Shown here: in pieces, positions 1-10,000 of the stretch
How positions within the stretch are numbered: position 1 is the first letter of the stretch
Layout: the number at the start of each line of letters is the position of its first letter
NCBI GenBank assembly: GCA_027596195.1
Contig: JADGJG010000543.1
Span: 1-16,849, forward strand
Direction: 5' to 3'
Length of the DNA stretch: 16,849 nt
Source: Podochytrium sp. JEL0797
Taxonomy: Eukaryota; Chytridiomycota; Chytridiomycetes; Chytridiales; Chytriomycetaceae
Notes under the pieces: generated by a model
Told to the model about the DNA's origin: nothing
Databases searched by the model: none
What the model saw: the letters and a program-made list of their open reading frames with translations, nothing else
Translations under genes and position numbers: made by a program

Positions 1-3000
1 AAACTTGCTCCTCCCCCCCGCAACATACTCCGCCACACTATCCGCAAACACAACCGCCCCCCGACTCTCATTCACAATCCCAACCCCCAAATCAACCGTC
101 GCCCGTCTCAACAAATACCCCAAATCCTGCGTGCCCGTCGTCCGCTCACCATACAACGCAACCACCACACTCACTTGCTCCCCCTTGAAAATCTCTAGCG
201 CCCGTTTGCGGTCCACCAACTCCTTCTTACCCTTCTCCCCGTCGAACAACACAACACAATCCACAACCTGTCCCACAACCTCCCCAGTCGCAACAGTATC
301 CACAGCAACCTTATACCCAACCGCCGCCAACCGCCCAGCAACATGCTTCAAAACCTCCCCATCCGTCTTCGCATCTGCCCCAATCAACACACAACTCCCC
401 TTCACAGGCGGGAGCGTCTTGAAATTCGTATGATTCGACAACAAACTCGTCAAATAAGCTTCCTGCAAATCCCGCCCAAAACTCGCCACTTCCCCGGTAC
501 TCCCCATCTCAACCCCCAAAACGGGATCAGCCCCCGCCAACCGGGTCCACGAGAAAATCGGCTGCTTCACCGCCTTATACTTTCTCGGAACGACCATCAC
601 ATCCTGATCAGCCACCAAATGTCCAAACGGTGCCCCCGTAATCGCCAACGCCGCAATCTCCACAAATGGTACATCCAACGCCTTCGACACAAACGGCAAC
701 GACCGCGACGCTCTCAAGTTACATTCAATCACCTTCAACCCAAACTCCGTGCTCGGCCCTTCCTTCACACTCGGACGCGTCAAAATCAACTGCATGTTGA
801 AGGGACCCGTAATCTTGAACGCTTTAGCCACCTTCTCCGCAATTACCTTCGACTCGGCCACAATCGCCGGCGTTAAGCCCCTCACTCCAATCCCTCCAAC
901 ACCTTCCCCCTTCTCCCCCTCATAAACCGGCGGAATCACCAACGTTGCGTCCCCAGAATGAACACCAGCGTCCTCAATGTGCTGCGAGACAGCATATACA
1001 ACCAACTCTCCATCCTTCGCAACAGCATCCACATCCAATTCCTGCGACCCCTGGATAAACTTAGTCACAACCACTGGATGATCCGGCGATACATCCGACG
1101 CGAGCGTCAAGAACCGTTCCAACATGTCTGCATCGTGCGCAACGTTCATGGCCGCGCCGGACAACACGTAACTGGGTCTTACGAGGACAGGGTACTCGAC
1201 CTTGTCCGCAAACTCCAACGCTTCAGACACACTCGTGAGCTCTTTCCACGCGGGTTGATCAACATCAATCGAATCCAACACGCGCGAAAACTTTTCACGG
1301 TCTTCAGCACGGTCCACATCGATTGGAGACGTTCCCAACACATTCACTCCCCTCAAGTACAACGGCAACGCAATATTCTGCGGCAACTGTCCTCCCATCG
1401 ATACAATCACACCAGACGAGTTCTCCAACTCGTAAATATCCATCACACGTTCCATCGACAATTCCTCAAAGTACAACCGATCGCATTCATCAAAATCCGT
1501 CGACACAGTCTCAGGGTTGTAATTCACCATAATCGTCTTGGTCCCAGACTCTTTCAACGCGCGAATCGCTCCCACAGCGGAGGAGTCAAACTCCACCGAA
1601 GACCCGATCCGGTACACTCCAGACCCAAGAATCATGACTCCCTTGTCGTCAAACGTGACATCGTGCGTCGTGCCATTGTACGTCGTGAACAGGTAATTCG
1701 TGTCAGCAGGGAACTCGGCAGCGAGCGTGTCAATCTTCTTGACCACCGGCGTGATGCCGAGCTGCTTGCGATGCAATCTCACCATGGGCTCCGTGGTTCC
1801 CGTGAGTTGGGCAATCTGGGTGTCCGAGAATCCAAACTGCTTCGCACGTTTGAGCAATTTCTCAGGGATGAAGGAGGCGTCTTGCGTGTCCGCGTCGACA
1901 GCGCATTTTTGGAGAGCCACGCGCATTTGGACAAGGTTGTCGAGCTTGTGGAGGAACCAGCGGTCGATTTTGGTGAGGTCGTGGACTTGGTCGACGGTGT
2001 AGCCTTCGTCAATCATGGCCTTGCCAACGGCAAAGAGGCGGCGGTCGGTTGGGACAGAGAGAGCGTGGTTAAGATCCGGGAACGGGAGAGACTGGAATCC
2101 ACTGAAGGACGGGTCGACCATGCGAACAGCCTGTTGCGCAACAGAGACCCATCAGAACGACTTCTCTCACACCACAACCAAAAAAATTACCTTCTGCAAA
2201 GACTCCTCAAAAGTCCTCCCAATCGCCATCACCTCCCCAACACTCTTCATCGAAGACCCAATCTCTCTCCCAACATGCGCAAACTTGGCCAAATCCCAGC
2301 GAGGAATCTTGACCACGACATAGTCCAAACTCGGCTCAAAGTTGGCGGTCGTTTCCTTGGTCACGGCGTTTCTCAGATCCGGGAGGGAATTGCCCAAGGC
2401 GATTTTGGCCGCCACAAAGGCGAGCGGGTAACCCGTGGCTTTGGACGCGAGGGCACTCGAGCGCGAGAGACGCGCGTTGACTTCAATGACGGCATAGTCG
2501 AGACTGTAAGGATTCAAGGCGTATTGGACGTTACATTCACCGACAACTCCGAGGTGGCGAACGATTTTGATGGCGGCCGTGCGGAGCATGTGGTATTCTT
2601 GATCGTTGAGGGTTTGACTGGGGGCCACGACGATCGAGTCTCCAGTGTGGATACCGAGAGGGTCAAAGTTCTGTGCGTGCACAAATAAACATCAATATCG
2701 CGTGAGAATTGAGGTGAATGCTGAAATGATGGTAATCACACACACCTCCATGTTACAAACAGTCACACAATTGTCCTCGGCGTCACGCACGACTTCGTAT
2801 TCGACTTCCTTCCACCCCTTCATGGAGCGTTCGACCAAGATTTGCGGTGAGAGAGCGAGAGAGCTGGTAGCGAGAGCGCGAAGCTGATCCGCGTCGTCGG
2901 CGAAACCAGATCCAAGTCCTCCCAACGCGAACGCCGAACGGATAATGACAGGGAATCCAATCTGTTGTGCAGCAGTGATGGCATCGTCGACAGTCTCGAC

Positions 3001-3814
3001 AGCCACGGATTCAGCGACGGGGATGTCGATTTCTGCGGCAGAAAATCAATAACCATGCCGTCTTTTGTTGTGGAAAAAAGCGCCACCAGAAACAAATAAG
3101 TGCTCACCTTTCAAAGCCTTGGCAAACAAATCACGATCCTCCGTCACCTCCAACGTGCGAATCGGGGTACCCAAGACTTTGACCCCCCACTTCTTCATGA
3201 CGCCCAACTTTTCCAACGCAATTCCGCAATTCAAGGCACTCTGACCACCAAAAGTCAACAAGATTCCGTCAGGGCGTTCGCGCTCAATCACGTATTCAAC
3301 GTATTCGGCGGAGATTGGTAAAAAGTAGACCTTGTTGGCAAGACCCTTTGAGGTCTGGACCGTGGCAATGTTTGGGTTGATGAGGATGGTGTGGACACCT
3401 TCCTCCTTGAGGGCTTTGATGGCTTGGGAGCCTGTGAAAACGAACAACACGTTGTGAGATAAGGAAGAGATAAGATTTTTGTTTAGATTAAAAAGACAAC
3501 GCACCCGAATAGTCGAATTCACCGGCCTGGCCGATGGACAAGCCGCCCGAGCCGACAATCAGGACCTTCTTTGCGAGGGGAGTATGTTTCTTGAAATTGA
3601 GGGTGGGTGGCGTGGGCGAAGAGGCGAAGGCGCGGGCGTGGCGCGTGGAGAGAAGGGCGGGCGTGGCGAGTGTGCTGAGGGCGAGGGAGTGTGGGGCAGG
3701 GGCGAGAGCGTGGGGAGCGAGGGAGGGAGGGGCCGCGGCCTGGCGCAAAGTGGCGGGTTTCGCTTGGGACGCAAAGCCGCGCTTTAAGAGAGTGGCGGCG
3801 AAAGCAGGGCGCAT
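1..3814 (-). CDS. CPA2: Arginine-specific carbamoyl-phosphate synthase, large subunit (mitochondrial type), 3' end cut by window
   Basis: Makes carbamoyl phosphate from bicarbonate, ammonia (delivered by a separate glutaminase subunit, not in this window) and 2 ATP, for arginine synthesis. Five exons on the minus strand: 3814-3505, 3431-3108, 3032-2746, 2670-2191 and 2130 to the edge, all joined by GT-AG introns of 60-75 nt. They give 1177 codons with no stop, so only a few residues are missing compared with fungal homologues. Residues 1 to about 75 are rich in R, A, S and L with almost no acidic residues, a mitochondrial presequence. The first synthetase half starts near residue 84 ([17 protein letters not shown]). 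ATP-grasp signatures are [17 protein letters not shown] and [14 protein letters not shown] in the first half, and [15 protein letters not shown] and [14 protein letters not shown] in the second, which begins near residue 633. The oligomerisation region lies between, and an MGS-like allosteric domain runs from about 1035 to the edge. The first ATG is at 3814; an in-frame GTG at 3841 is ignored because the organism is eukaryotic. The lack of a fused aspartate transcarbamylase argues against the pyrimidine enzyme. Confidence 0.96.
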
Positions 3815-4229
3815 TCTTAGTAGCTTGTTGGTTTGAAACACTACAGGATTTAGTGGGAGGATCGCTTGAAGACTTGGTCGGAAATGTCTGGTGGCTTTAA
3901 TTGAGGCAACGAAAAGCAGTCTTCTAGGCAGGGTTCACTCACAGTCGGCACAGGTGGTCTCAAAGGCGTGCTTGTATGGCATGCAGCAGGGGGGTTGTGT
4001 CGGTGAAGCAAGGAAGTCGAAGCTTGTCGATTTCGTGCGTCTTTTTTGGGTGGGGGGGACTCGCACTGCACGTGTTTTGTCCAAAAGCCAAGCGATGATT
4101 CATGCGATAAGATCGGAAATTTTTCTCCTTTCTCTTTATCCCTTCTCCTCCTCCTTTCTCCTTGTCCACTTATTCAACAATATGTGTGAAAAAGATGATC
4201 GAACACATTCCTTTCACTGCATTTATTCC
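3815..4229. other. Intergenic region: CPA2 5' leader/promoter and RAD14 3' end
   Basis: 415 nt between the CPA2 start and the RAD14 stop, both genes on the minus strand. It must hold the CPA2 promoter and leader. A CACGTG palindrome (E-box type, the class bound by bHLH factors) sits at 4069-4074. Several upstream ATGs with short open frames occur on the minus strand, none resembling a known regulatory peptide. A GTGAGT on the minus strand near 3950 could be the donor of a 5'-leader intron, but no acceptor stands out. No conserved protein is visible. Confidence 0.5.
4222..4227 (-). terminator. Polyadenylation signal AATAAA of RAD14
   Basis: A perfect AATAAA on the minus strand starts two bases after the RAD14 stop codon (TGA at 4232-4230). 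This placement close to the stop recurs for most genes in the window. Confidence 0.6.
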
Positions 4230-5291
4230 TCAAAACTCCTCAAACGACTCCACCAACCCACACTCCCCACACGTCTGCTCAAAAGTACACCCATCCGCCA
4301 ACGCAACCTTGTCCCCAAACACATGCACATGCGCCTTTTCGGGCCGTCGCCACGTGCTCGTGAGCGTCTTTTTGCGCAACTCAGTGAGCTTGCTTTCGAA
4401 TTTCTTTTTCTTGCGCTGTGTCTTTTCGGCCTCGCGACGTGCAAATTCTTCGTCGAGTGCCGTGAGAGAGCCCCATTTTTGAATCGCAAATTGTTCAACC
4501 TTAAATTGGGGGTGTTTGTGTGCGTGTGAGAAATCGAGAAATTGATGTGAAAATTCGAGGTCGATGATTTGCCAAATTCAGACACGGGATTCGCGTCTTG
4601 TCGCAAGTAATTCGCATGCGCTCTGCTCATCCATGGATACAGTCTCGAAATGTGGTTCACTTCGCACGTTACGTCACTCGACTCATTCCGTTGTTTTGAA
4701 ACTCACATGCATCCGGAGATACAACAACATATTCGCATACGTGTCCTTGTGCGGATTCTTCTTGACCCAATACGGCAGTTTCTCGACATCCCTCAATTCA
4801 CTATCCGTCAACAAATAATCCTCGCGACACTCCGTCTTTGTCAACAGAGCGTACTTGTCCTTGAACTCATCTCGACATTTTCGACACACGGTCACTTTAT
4901 AATGGTGATACAAGTCGACACAGAGATCAACGCTTTGGCATTCAGTGCATATGGATTGATCCGCGGGGAGCGGGATCGTGGTTGGGGCAGGGGCAGAAAG
5001 CGGTTGTTGCTGGTCGAATCGGGAATCTGGGGCGTTGGACTCGTCTTGGAGGAGGAATCCGCCGCGCGTGTCTGTCATGGTTTCGAGGTTGAAGTCGCAG
5101 TAGTCGAGGTTGAGGCCTTTCCGTTTGGATCCGGGGGGGAGAGTGGTGGAGGGGTTGGCGGATATGGCGGGGGTGATGGTGGAGGGAGTTGTGGAGGGGG
5201 GAAGGGAGGAGAGGGCGGCGGCGGCGGGAGCTGTGCGTGCGATGCGGTCGAGGGCGAGGGCGCGGTTGCGATCGGCGGGTGTTGGAGACAT
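4230..5291 (-). CDS. RAD14: DNA damage recognition protein XPA/Rad14 (nucleotide excision repair)
   Basis: XPA/Rad14 binds kinked damaged DNA and scaffolds RPA, TFIIH and ERCC1-type nuclease in nucleotide excision repair in the nucleus. Two exons, 5291-4707 and 4499-4230, give 284 residues (human XPA has 273). The zinc finger is C115-x2-C118-x17-C136-x2-C139, the exact spacing of human XPA. It is followed by the family signature TKTECREDYLLTDSELRD (152-169) and the KKNPHK motif (177-182), leading to MLLYLRMH. Across the junction the protein continues VEQFAIQKWGSLTALDEEF, a typical XPA DNA-binding segment, then a basic helix (KTQRKKKKFESKLTELRKK). The C-terminus has C272-x2-C275 followed by G, like the TFIIH-binding tail of XPA. 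The N-terminal 55 residues are Ala/Pro/Ser/Thr-rich and probably disordered; GSKRKG (54-59) is a possible nuclear signal. The intron is 207 nt, the longest confidently modelled here, with a GTGAGT donor and an AAG acceptor. The start is the first ATG of the open frame. Confidence 0.94.
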
Positions 5292-5465
5292 CGATTCTTA
5301 TTATTTTTCTTTTCTTTTTCTCAATCGGGGTAAGAAATAAGAAGAAAAGAATCATGAACACAACAAATAAAAAATGGCTTCTTGCCAATTCAATCGCAGC
5401 GGATGCCGGGACCATAAGTTAATACGCGGAAAAAAATAACTGGTGAATCGTGCCACTCCACAAAT

Positions 5466-5471
5466 TTTATT
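5466..5471 (-). terminator. Polyadenylation signal AATAAA of DUF427 gene A
   Basis: AATAAA on the minus strand, 21 nt after the stop codon of the downstream DUF427 copy. The following 175 nt up to the RAD14 start is A/T-rich with pyrimidine runs and is the likely RAD14 promoter/leader. Confidence 0.55.
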
Positions 5472-5492
5472 ATTCCACAATAAACGAGAAAA

Positions 5493-6093
5493 TCACTTGG
5501 TGACCGTAACTCCCTTCCAGAACGCGACGTGGCCCGTGATGCTGCAAAATTTCAAATCAACATCTCACCGCTGATCGAAAACCAATCGAAACATGACTTA
5601 CTTCTTGGCAGCGTCCTTGGGAGTCGGGTAGAACCAGGCAGCATCGGGGTTGTTCTTTCCATTGACGGAGACCGTGTAATCTGTAATTGGAAAAAAAAAT
5701 AAATGTTTTATTTGCAAAAGCTGGGTGGTTATACTGAAAAGAAATAAATACATACAGCTGGCCGTTCCCTTCCATCCGCACACGGAAGTGGTATCACTCT
5801 CTTTAAAATATTCTTTCTTGATTGAACTGGCGGGGAAATATACGTTTCCTGTTGGTAAAGAGTTGCGATCAGTTATTCGGCCATCTCGATCGCCGAGATT
5901 CTCGTCCGGGGGGTGGGGTTGCGTTCAGTTCGGATCTCCGTCGATTCGGCGATTTCGATCGCCGAGATTCTCACCTTCCACGTTCTCAACGGCATTGCTT
6001 TCGGCAATAACGACTCCTGGTTGCAAAAGGTTTCAGAATGGATACGATGGGACAGCGGACTTTCACGGTACCGTTCCATTCGGCTCTGGGCAT
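5493..6093 (-). CDS. DUF427 domain protein, copy A (five exons)
   Basis: A 94-residue single-domain protein of the DUF427 family (Pfam PF04248); the biochemical function is unknown. Exons are 6093-6072, 6016-5975, 5848-5756, 5680-5602 and 5541-5493; they sum to 285 nt with a TGA stop. Family hallmarks are AEWNGVVIA at the start, YFPASSIKKEYF, the C-x-WKG-x-A-x-YY core (CGWKGTASYY, 47-54), NPDAAWFYP (63-71) and PKDAAKNITGHVAFWKGV to the end. The usual proline in CPWKG is glycine here. The four introns (55, 126, 75 and 60 nt) fall in codons 8, 22, 53 and 79. The first donor (GTACCG) is weak, but the splice restores exactly the residues seen in copy B. No signal peptide or membrane segment, so probably soluble. 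It lies 121 nt downstream of copy B in the same direction, the product of a tandem duplication. Confidence 0.88.
5875..5972. repeat. Duplicated 29-nt hairpin element inside intron 2 of DUF427 copy A
   Basis: Two direct copies of a 29-nt unit, at 5875-5903 and 5944-5972 (27 of 29 bases identical, period 69 nt), lie inside the 126-nt intron. Each contains an inverted repeat: 5946-5953 (tcggcgat) pairs perfectly with 5958-5965 (atcgccga) around a TTCG loop; the other copy has one mismatch in the stem. The unit at 5944-5972 begins on the third base of the intron's donor site as read on the minus strand. Confidence 0.75.
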
Positions 6094-6195
6094 TGTTGGT
6101 GTTTTTGGGATCCTTTTGTTGAATTTCGAATCCGCGCCCCGCCGAATCGAATCGAAAAGCCAAGCGATACATTAAAAGAAGTTCACTTTCACAAC

Positions 6196-6201
6196 TTTAT
6201 T
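6196..6201 (-). terminator. Polyadenylation signal AATAAA of DUF427 gene B
   Basis: AATAAA on the minus strand 13 nt after the copy B stop codon (TGA at 6217-6215), followed by about 100 nt before the start of copy A, which must also hold the copy A promoter. Confidence 0.55.
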
Positions 6202-6214
6202 GTCTTCGATAATT

Positions 6215-6640
6215 TCATTGCACTTTAACACCCTTCCAGAACGCAACGTGGCCCGTGATGCTGCAGATTAAATAAAAAGGCGTAAGAACGCGAAAGAAAA
6301 ACACGAACGAAAAAAACACTCACTTCTTGGCCGCATCTTTCGGCGCGGGATAGAACCAGGCCGCGTCTGGGTTCTCTTTTCCATTCACTGTGATTGTGTA
6401 ATAGTGAGCATCGCCCTTCCACGGGCACACCGATCTGGTTCCCGTTTCTTTGAAAAATTCTTTCTTGATGGAACTGGCGGGGAAGTATGCATTTCCTTCG
6501 ACCATTTCGACTTTTTCCGCGTCGGCAATCACGACTCCTTTGTTGACCCGTTGAGGGGGAGACGGTCAGCAAACTCGTTGGAGAATCTTGGGGCGGCCGG
6601 GCGGGCAGCAACACTCACCATTCCATTCGGCTTTGACCAT
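6215..6640 (-). CDS. DUF427 domain protein, copy B (three exons)
   Basis: A 93-residue DUF427 (PF04248) protein of unknown function, paralogous to copy A. Exons are 6640-6619, 6537-6324 and 6260-6215, summing to 282 nt with a TGA stop. It shows the full family pattern: AEWNGVVIADAEK, AYFPASSIKKEFF, CPWKGDAHYY, NPDAAWFYPAPKDAAK and ITGHVAFWKGVKV near the C-terminus. Its two introns (81 and 63 nt) sit in codons 8 and 79, the same codons and phases as introns 1 and 4 of copy A; the middle exon (214 nt) equals the sum of copy A exons 2-4 (42+93+79). Intron 1 ends in AAG rather than CAG or TAG. The 5' side faces the mucin-SAM gene across a shared intergenic region. Confidence 0.9.
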
Positions 6641-7004
6641 TTTGCGTTTCGTTGTGTAGGATCTGTTTTTGGAAACAATGCGGACGAGCGTCGCGTACAT
6701 TTTTATGCGTTTCGGCGAATTCGAAATCCCGAATTCGAAATATTTAAATCAAATTCCACCATTTTTGCACCATTTTTGGCGTTTGGAGAAATAATATTAA
6801 GGATTGATATTGGCGCCCAATCCGTAGTTTCTTTTTCATGATTTCTAGATCCGAAAGATACATTTGCATCTTTTGTAATTTGCTTTCTATTCTTTTACAC
6901 CTTTGTTTGGACCTGAAAAACGACAATTTCTTGACCCCAAAACAAAGAACAACCAGCCGTTCTCGGTTTCATCGCCGCCTGAAATCTGATAGCACTTGAA
7001 GTTC
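6641..7004. promoter_or_regulatory. Divergent intergenic region between DUF427 B and the mucin-SAM gene
   Basis: 364 nt between oppositely directed genes, so promoters for both must lie here. An AT-rich TATTTAAA at 6741-6748 is a possible TATA-like element. Just before it a 12-nt motif, CGAATTCGAAAT, occurs twice in direct orientation (6716-6727 and 6730-6741) with a 14-nt period, containing the palindromes GAATTC and TTCGAA. The right part (6838-6904) may be a leader exon of the plus-strand gene, listed separately. Confidence 0.45.
6838..6904 (+). other. Candidate signal-peptide exon of the mucin-SAM gene
   Basis: ATG at 6838 opens a frame with a basic start (MISRSER) and then a hydrophobic run (YICIFCNLLSILLHL), which looks like a secretory signal. 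A donor at 6905 (GTTTGG, weak) or 6875 (GTAATT, stronger but cutting the hydrophobic run short) is in phase 1, and both match the phase needed to join the acceptor CAG at 7012-7014 to the long downstream frame. The AG at 7014 lies just inside the ATG-initiated frame that starts at 7005. No transcript evidence is available. Confidence 0.35.
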
Positions 7005-10000
7005 ATGTCAACAGCCGAAAATACAAATCCTCCCGGCTTGGAAACAGAAACTAAAATCCCACCAGCGGTGACGACTGATCGCGAAATCGAACCCGGCACG
7101 CCCACAACAGCAGCTACTGAGATTGAGCTTGCACCTGGACTAATTACATCGAATCCTGTTAAAGCATCTACGGAACTGAGAACCGACGCGTCGGAGAGCA
7201 TCACTTTGAAAGAATCGTCTACCGAAGGATCTATTCTTGTCACCCTCGCCCCCGCCCTCACAGATTCTGCATCAGCTCTTTCGCCCACCATCGCGACCGG
7301 CTCTCAAGCATTGAATTCTCCCTATTTCAGCGCTCCATTGGAATCAGATCTTATCTCAACCCAACAACGCACGGAGTCAAACCAAATCTCAACGACTTTC
7401 ATACCGACAAATCACGCGTCGTCTGTTTCAGATTCATCAGTTATCACAGAGCTAGCTACTATCAGCTCATTAAGTGGGGTTCACCTTTCAACGCAACTCC
7501 AAGAATCAGTGACGGAATTTTCAACAAACCCCCTTTTGTCGCAACCAACAAAAACGACTGCCGAATTCTCGAGTCTGGCATTCACCGAAACTCAAACGGA
7601 ACAGAAATCAGGAACTATATCTGTTTTCACTGAACCTCAAACAGAACAGAAATCAGGAACTACATCTGTTTTCACTGAGCTCACTTCATCAAAAACCGCG
7701 TCAACCGAACTCGCACCGCCGCTCACGTCATCTCTCCAGGACACTGGGAAGACTGAATTCGCGACTTTCATTTATCCGACAACTTCGTTTTCTGCTGCCT
7801 TGACAGTTGAAACGACGGAATTTCATTCAACTGTGACGGGTGCTTCAGAGTCGCTTGAGATTTCGACGCACTCCCCTGTTCTGACAACGCCCTCTCCTTC
7901 ATCCGCTGGACCTGACGCAACCGAATCTCATTCGACTGCGACGGTTGCTTCAGAGACATACGAGGTTTCACCAACACATTTCACTTCAATAATTGTCATA
8001 ACAGCCTCAGAACTGCCTTCCGCACCAACAGCCCATTCTTCCGCGTCACTTGCTTCAGAGTCGCTTGAAGTTTCTGCAACACAATTATCAACGTCGATCA
8101 CATTGGCAACTCTTCTGTCTGCGGAAACAGAATTTCATTCCACTGCGGGCGTTGCTTCTGAGACGCTCAAGGTTTCTCCAACACAAACCACTTCAACATC
8201 TGTCATGACAGCTTCAGAACTGACATCCGCACCAGTAGACGCATCTTCAGCGTCACTTGCTTCAGAGTCGCTTGAAGTTTCTGCAACAAAATTATCAACG
8301 TCTATCACATTGGCAACTCTTCTGTCTACGGAAACAGAATTTCATTCCACTGCGGGCGTTGCTTCTGAGACGCTCAAGGTTTCTCCAACACAAACTACTT
8401 CAACATCTGTCATGACAGCTTCAGAACTGACATCCGCAACAGCCGGAGCAACAGAATCTCATGCTTCAGCGTCTTTTGCTTCAGAGTCACTTGAAGTTTC
8501 TGCAACACAATTATCAGCCTCGACCACATCGGCAACTCTTCTGCCTGCTTCAAAACTGCCACCGTCAGCTGACACGACAGAATCTCATTCCACGACCACT
8601 TTTGCTTTCGAGACGCTCGAGGTTTCGGCAACACTGGCACCAGTCTCAACCGCGTCGAAATTTCCTCTGATTCCATCAATCGCGCCGAGTCAGGCAACTG
8701 AAGCTTCTGCTTCCACCACTTTATGGCCAACAACTTTCTCTGCAACAATTGAGTTTGAACCATCAACAACTACACAAGTGGACGTGTTTCCACCACCATT
8801 GGCCACAATCCAAACAGACATTGCATCATTTCAACCCACCTCTTCATCACCGGCTTCCTTCACGTTGGTTGCCCCAAGGACTCACAACCAAAAAAATATT
8901 GCGGGACCGTCCACGACAACTTCAACTTTAAACTACAATACACTTCAGAACCACGATTCGCTGTTCCCTACTCCCGTGGCGATTGGATTAGCTGTCGGCG
9001 GAATTGCCCTGTTGTGCGCGATTGCGGGGTTTGCTGTGTTTATGCTTCGACGCGATCGAAACGACGCAGGAGGTGGAAATGAGATGGATGATTTGGAGGA
9101 GATTGGTGCACGACAAGAGGGTGGGATGTGTGCACTTGCATCGTGAGTCCTGAATGCAAAAAATATTCGGGCGGGGCTGACAAGTTCGTTTTTGTTTATT
9201 CAGGAATCAACCTGTCGGTCGAGCCCAGAATCAGCTTTCAGATGCAAACATGAGCAATATCTCGGATCATCCTGCGTTTGCTGCAGTTGCAAACGTTGCC
9301 CACGTTCCCAGAAATCACCACCCTGCCTCCATTGGAACGAGCCCACTTATCACAAACGCAGGATACCTCGTCTCAAACCATCTACCCTCCTCTGAGATGC
9401 AATTTCAAAACACGGCCAGCCACCCTGTTCTGTACGGTCCCGTTGTGGAAGGAGTTCCGTTTTTGATACCCATTCCCGTGGAACAGCAAAATCGACATTC
9501 TGCTCATTATTCAGGCGCACCGGGGGAAGACCGGTTCATGGTTTCGTCGCGTGCGTCTGGAGTGGAAATGACTTTGCCTTCGTCGTCGTCTGGAATTGTC
9601 TTGAATCAAGACAACATCATCACATCTGCGAGTCCATGGATTCCAGAAAAGAGAGCCATTGTGGGCGAAATCTCAGCTTCCGAGGGGTTGGAGAGCCAAA
9701 AATCTGAAAAATCGCAGTTGTTTGATGCAATGGCTTTGGCTGCGGGGTCATCGCCTGATCTTGACGTTCTGGATGCAGGCAACACATTGAATGGGAATGA
9801 AACTTTTCGTGAGAAGGGGGCCGGGTTGTTTAGTGAAATGGCGGAGGCAGTGATCGGTCCCAGAGGGGAGAAAGGGAGAAATGACACGGAAGAAAAGATG
9901 TCAAGCCCTGAAACATGGTCCGCAGTACAAGTTTCTGAATGGCTCAAAAGTCAAGGAATGCCGGAGGAGGTGGTTACCAAGTTTGCAAGTGAGTTTTCTG

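Noticed and set aside
958..2688. Long plus-strand open frame of 576 codons
   Set aside because: It lies antisense to CPA2 exons 4 and 5, crosses the intron between them, and has a composition (many R, H, N) typical of the reverse strand of a C/G-ending coding sequence; no family resemblance.
3815..3841. Upstream in-frame GTG start for CPA2 (MFQTNKLLR extension)
   Set aside because: GTG is not a normal start in a eukaryotic nuclear gene, and the ATG at 3814 already begins a good mitochondrial leader.
3479..3900. Several plus-strand open frames rich in G, R and E opposite the CPA2 5' end
   Set aside because: They are the reverse strand of the alanine/proline-rich mitochondrial presequence, which lacks stops by composition.
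3960..4169. Upstream open frame in the CPA2 leader considered as an arginine attenuator peptide
   Set aside because: It has no resemblance to that peptide, which belongs to the small-subunit gene in fungi.
4223..4660. Minus-strand open frame of 145 codons over RAD14 exon 2
   Set aside because: It runs through the RAD14 intron in another frame; the frame with XPA homology is the one annotated.
5875..5972. Direct repeats with hairpins considered as a CRISPR-like array
   Set aside because: Only two units, in an intron of a eukaryotic nuclear gene, with no cas genes.
6996..7004. TTG start for the mucin-SAM gene
   Set aside because: A non-ATG start directly after an in-frame TAG; ATG 7005 or a spliced leader exon is more plausible.
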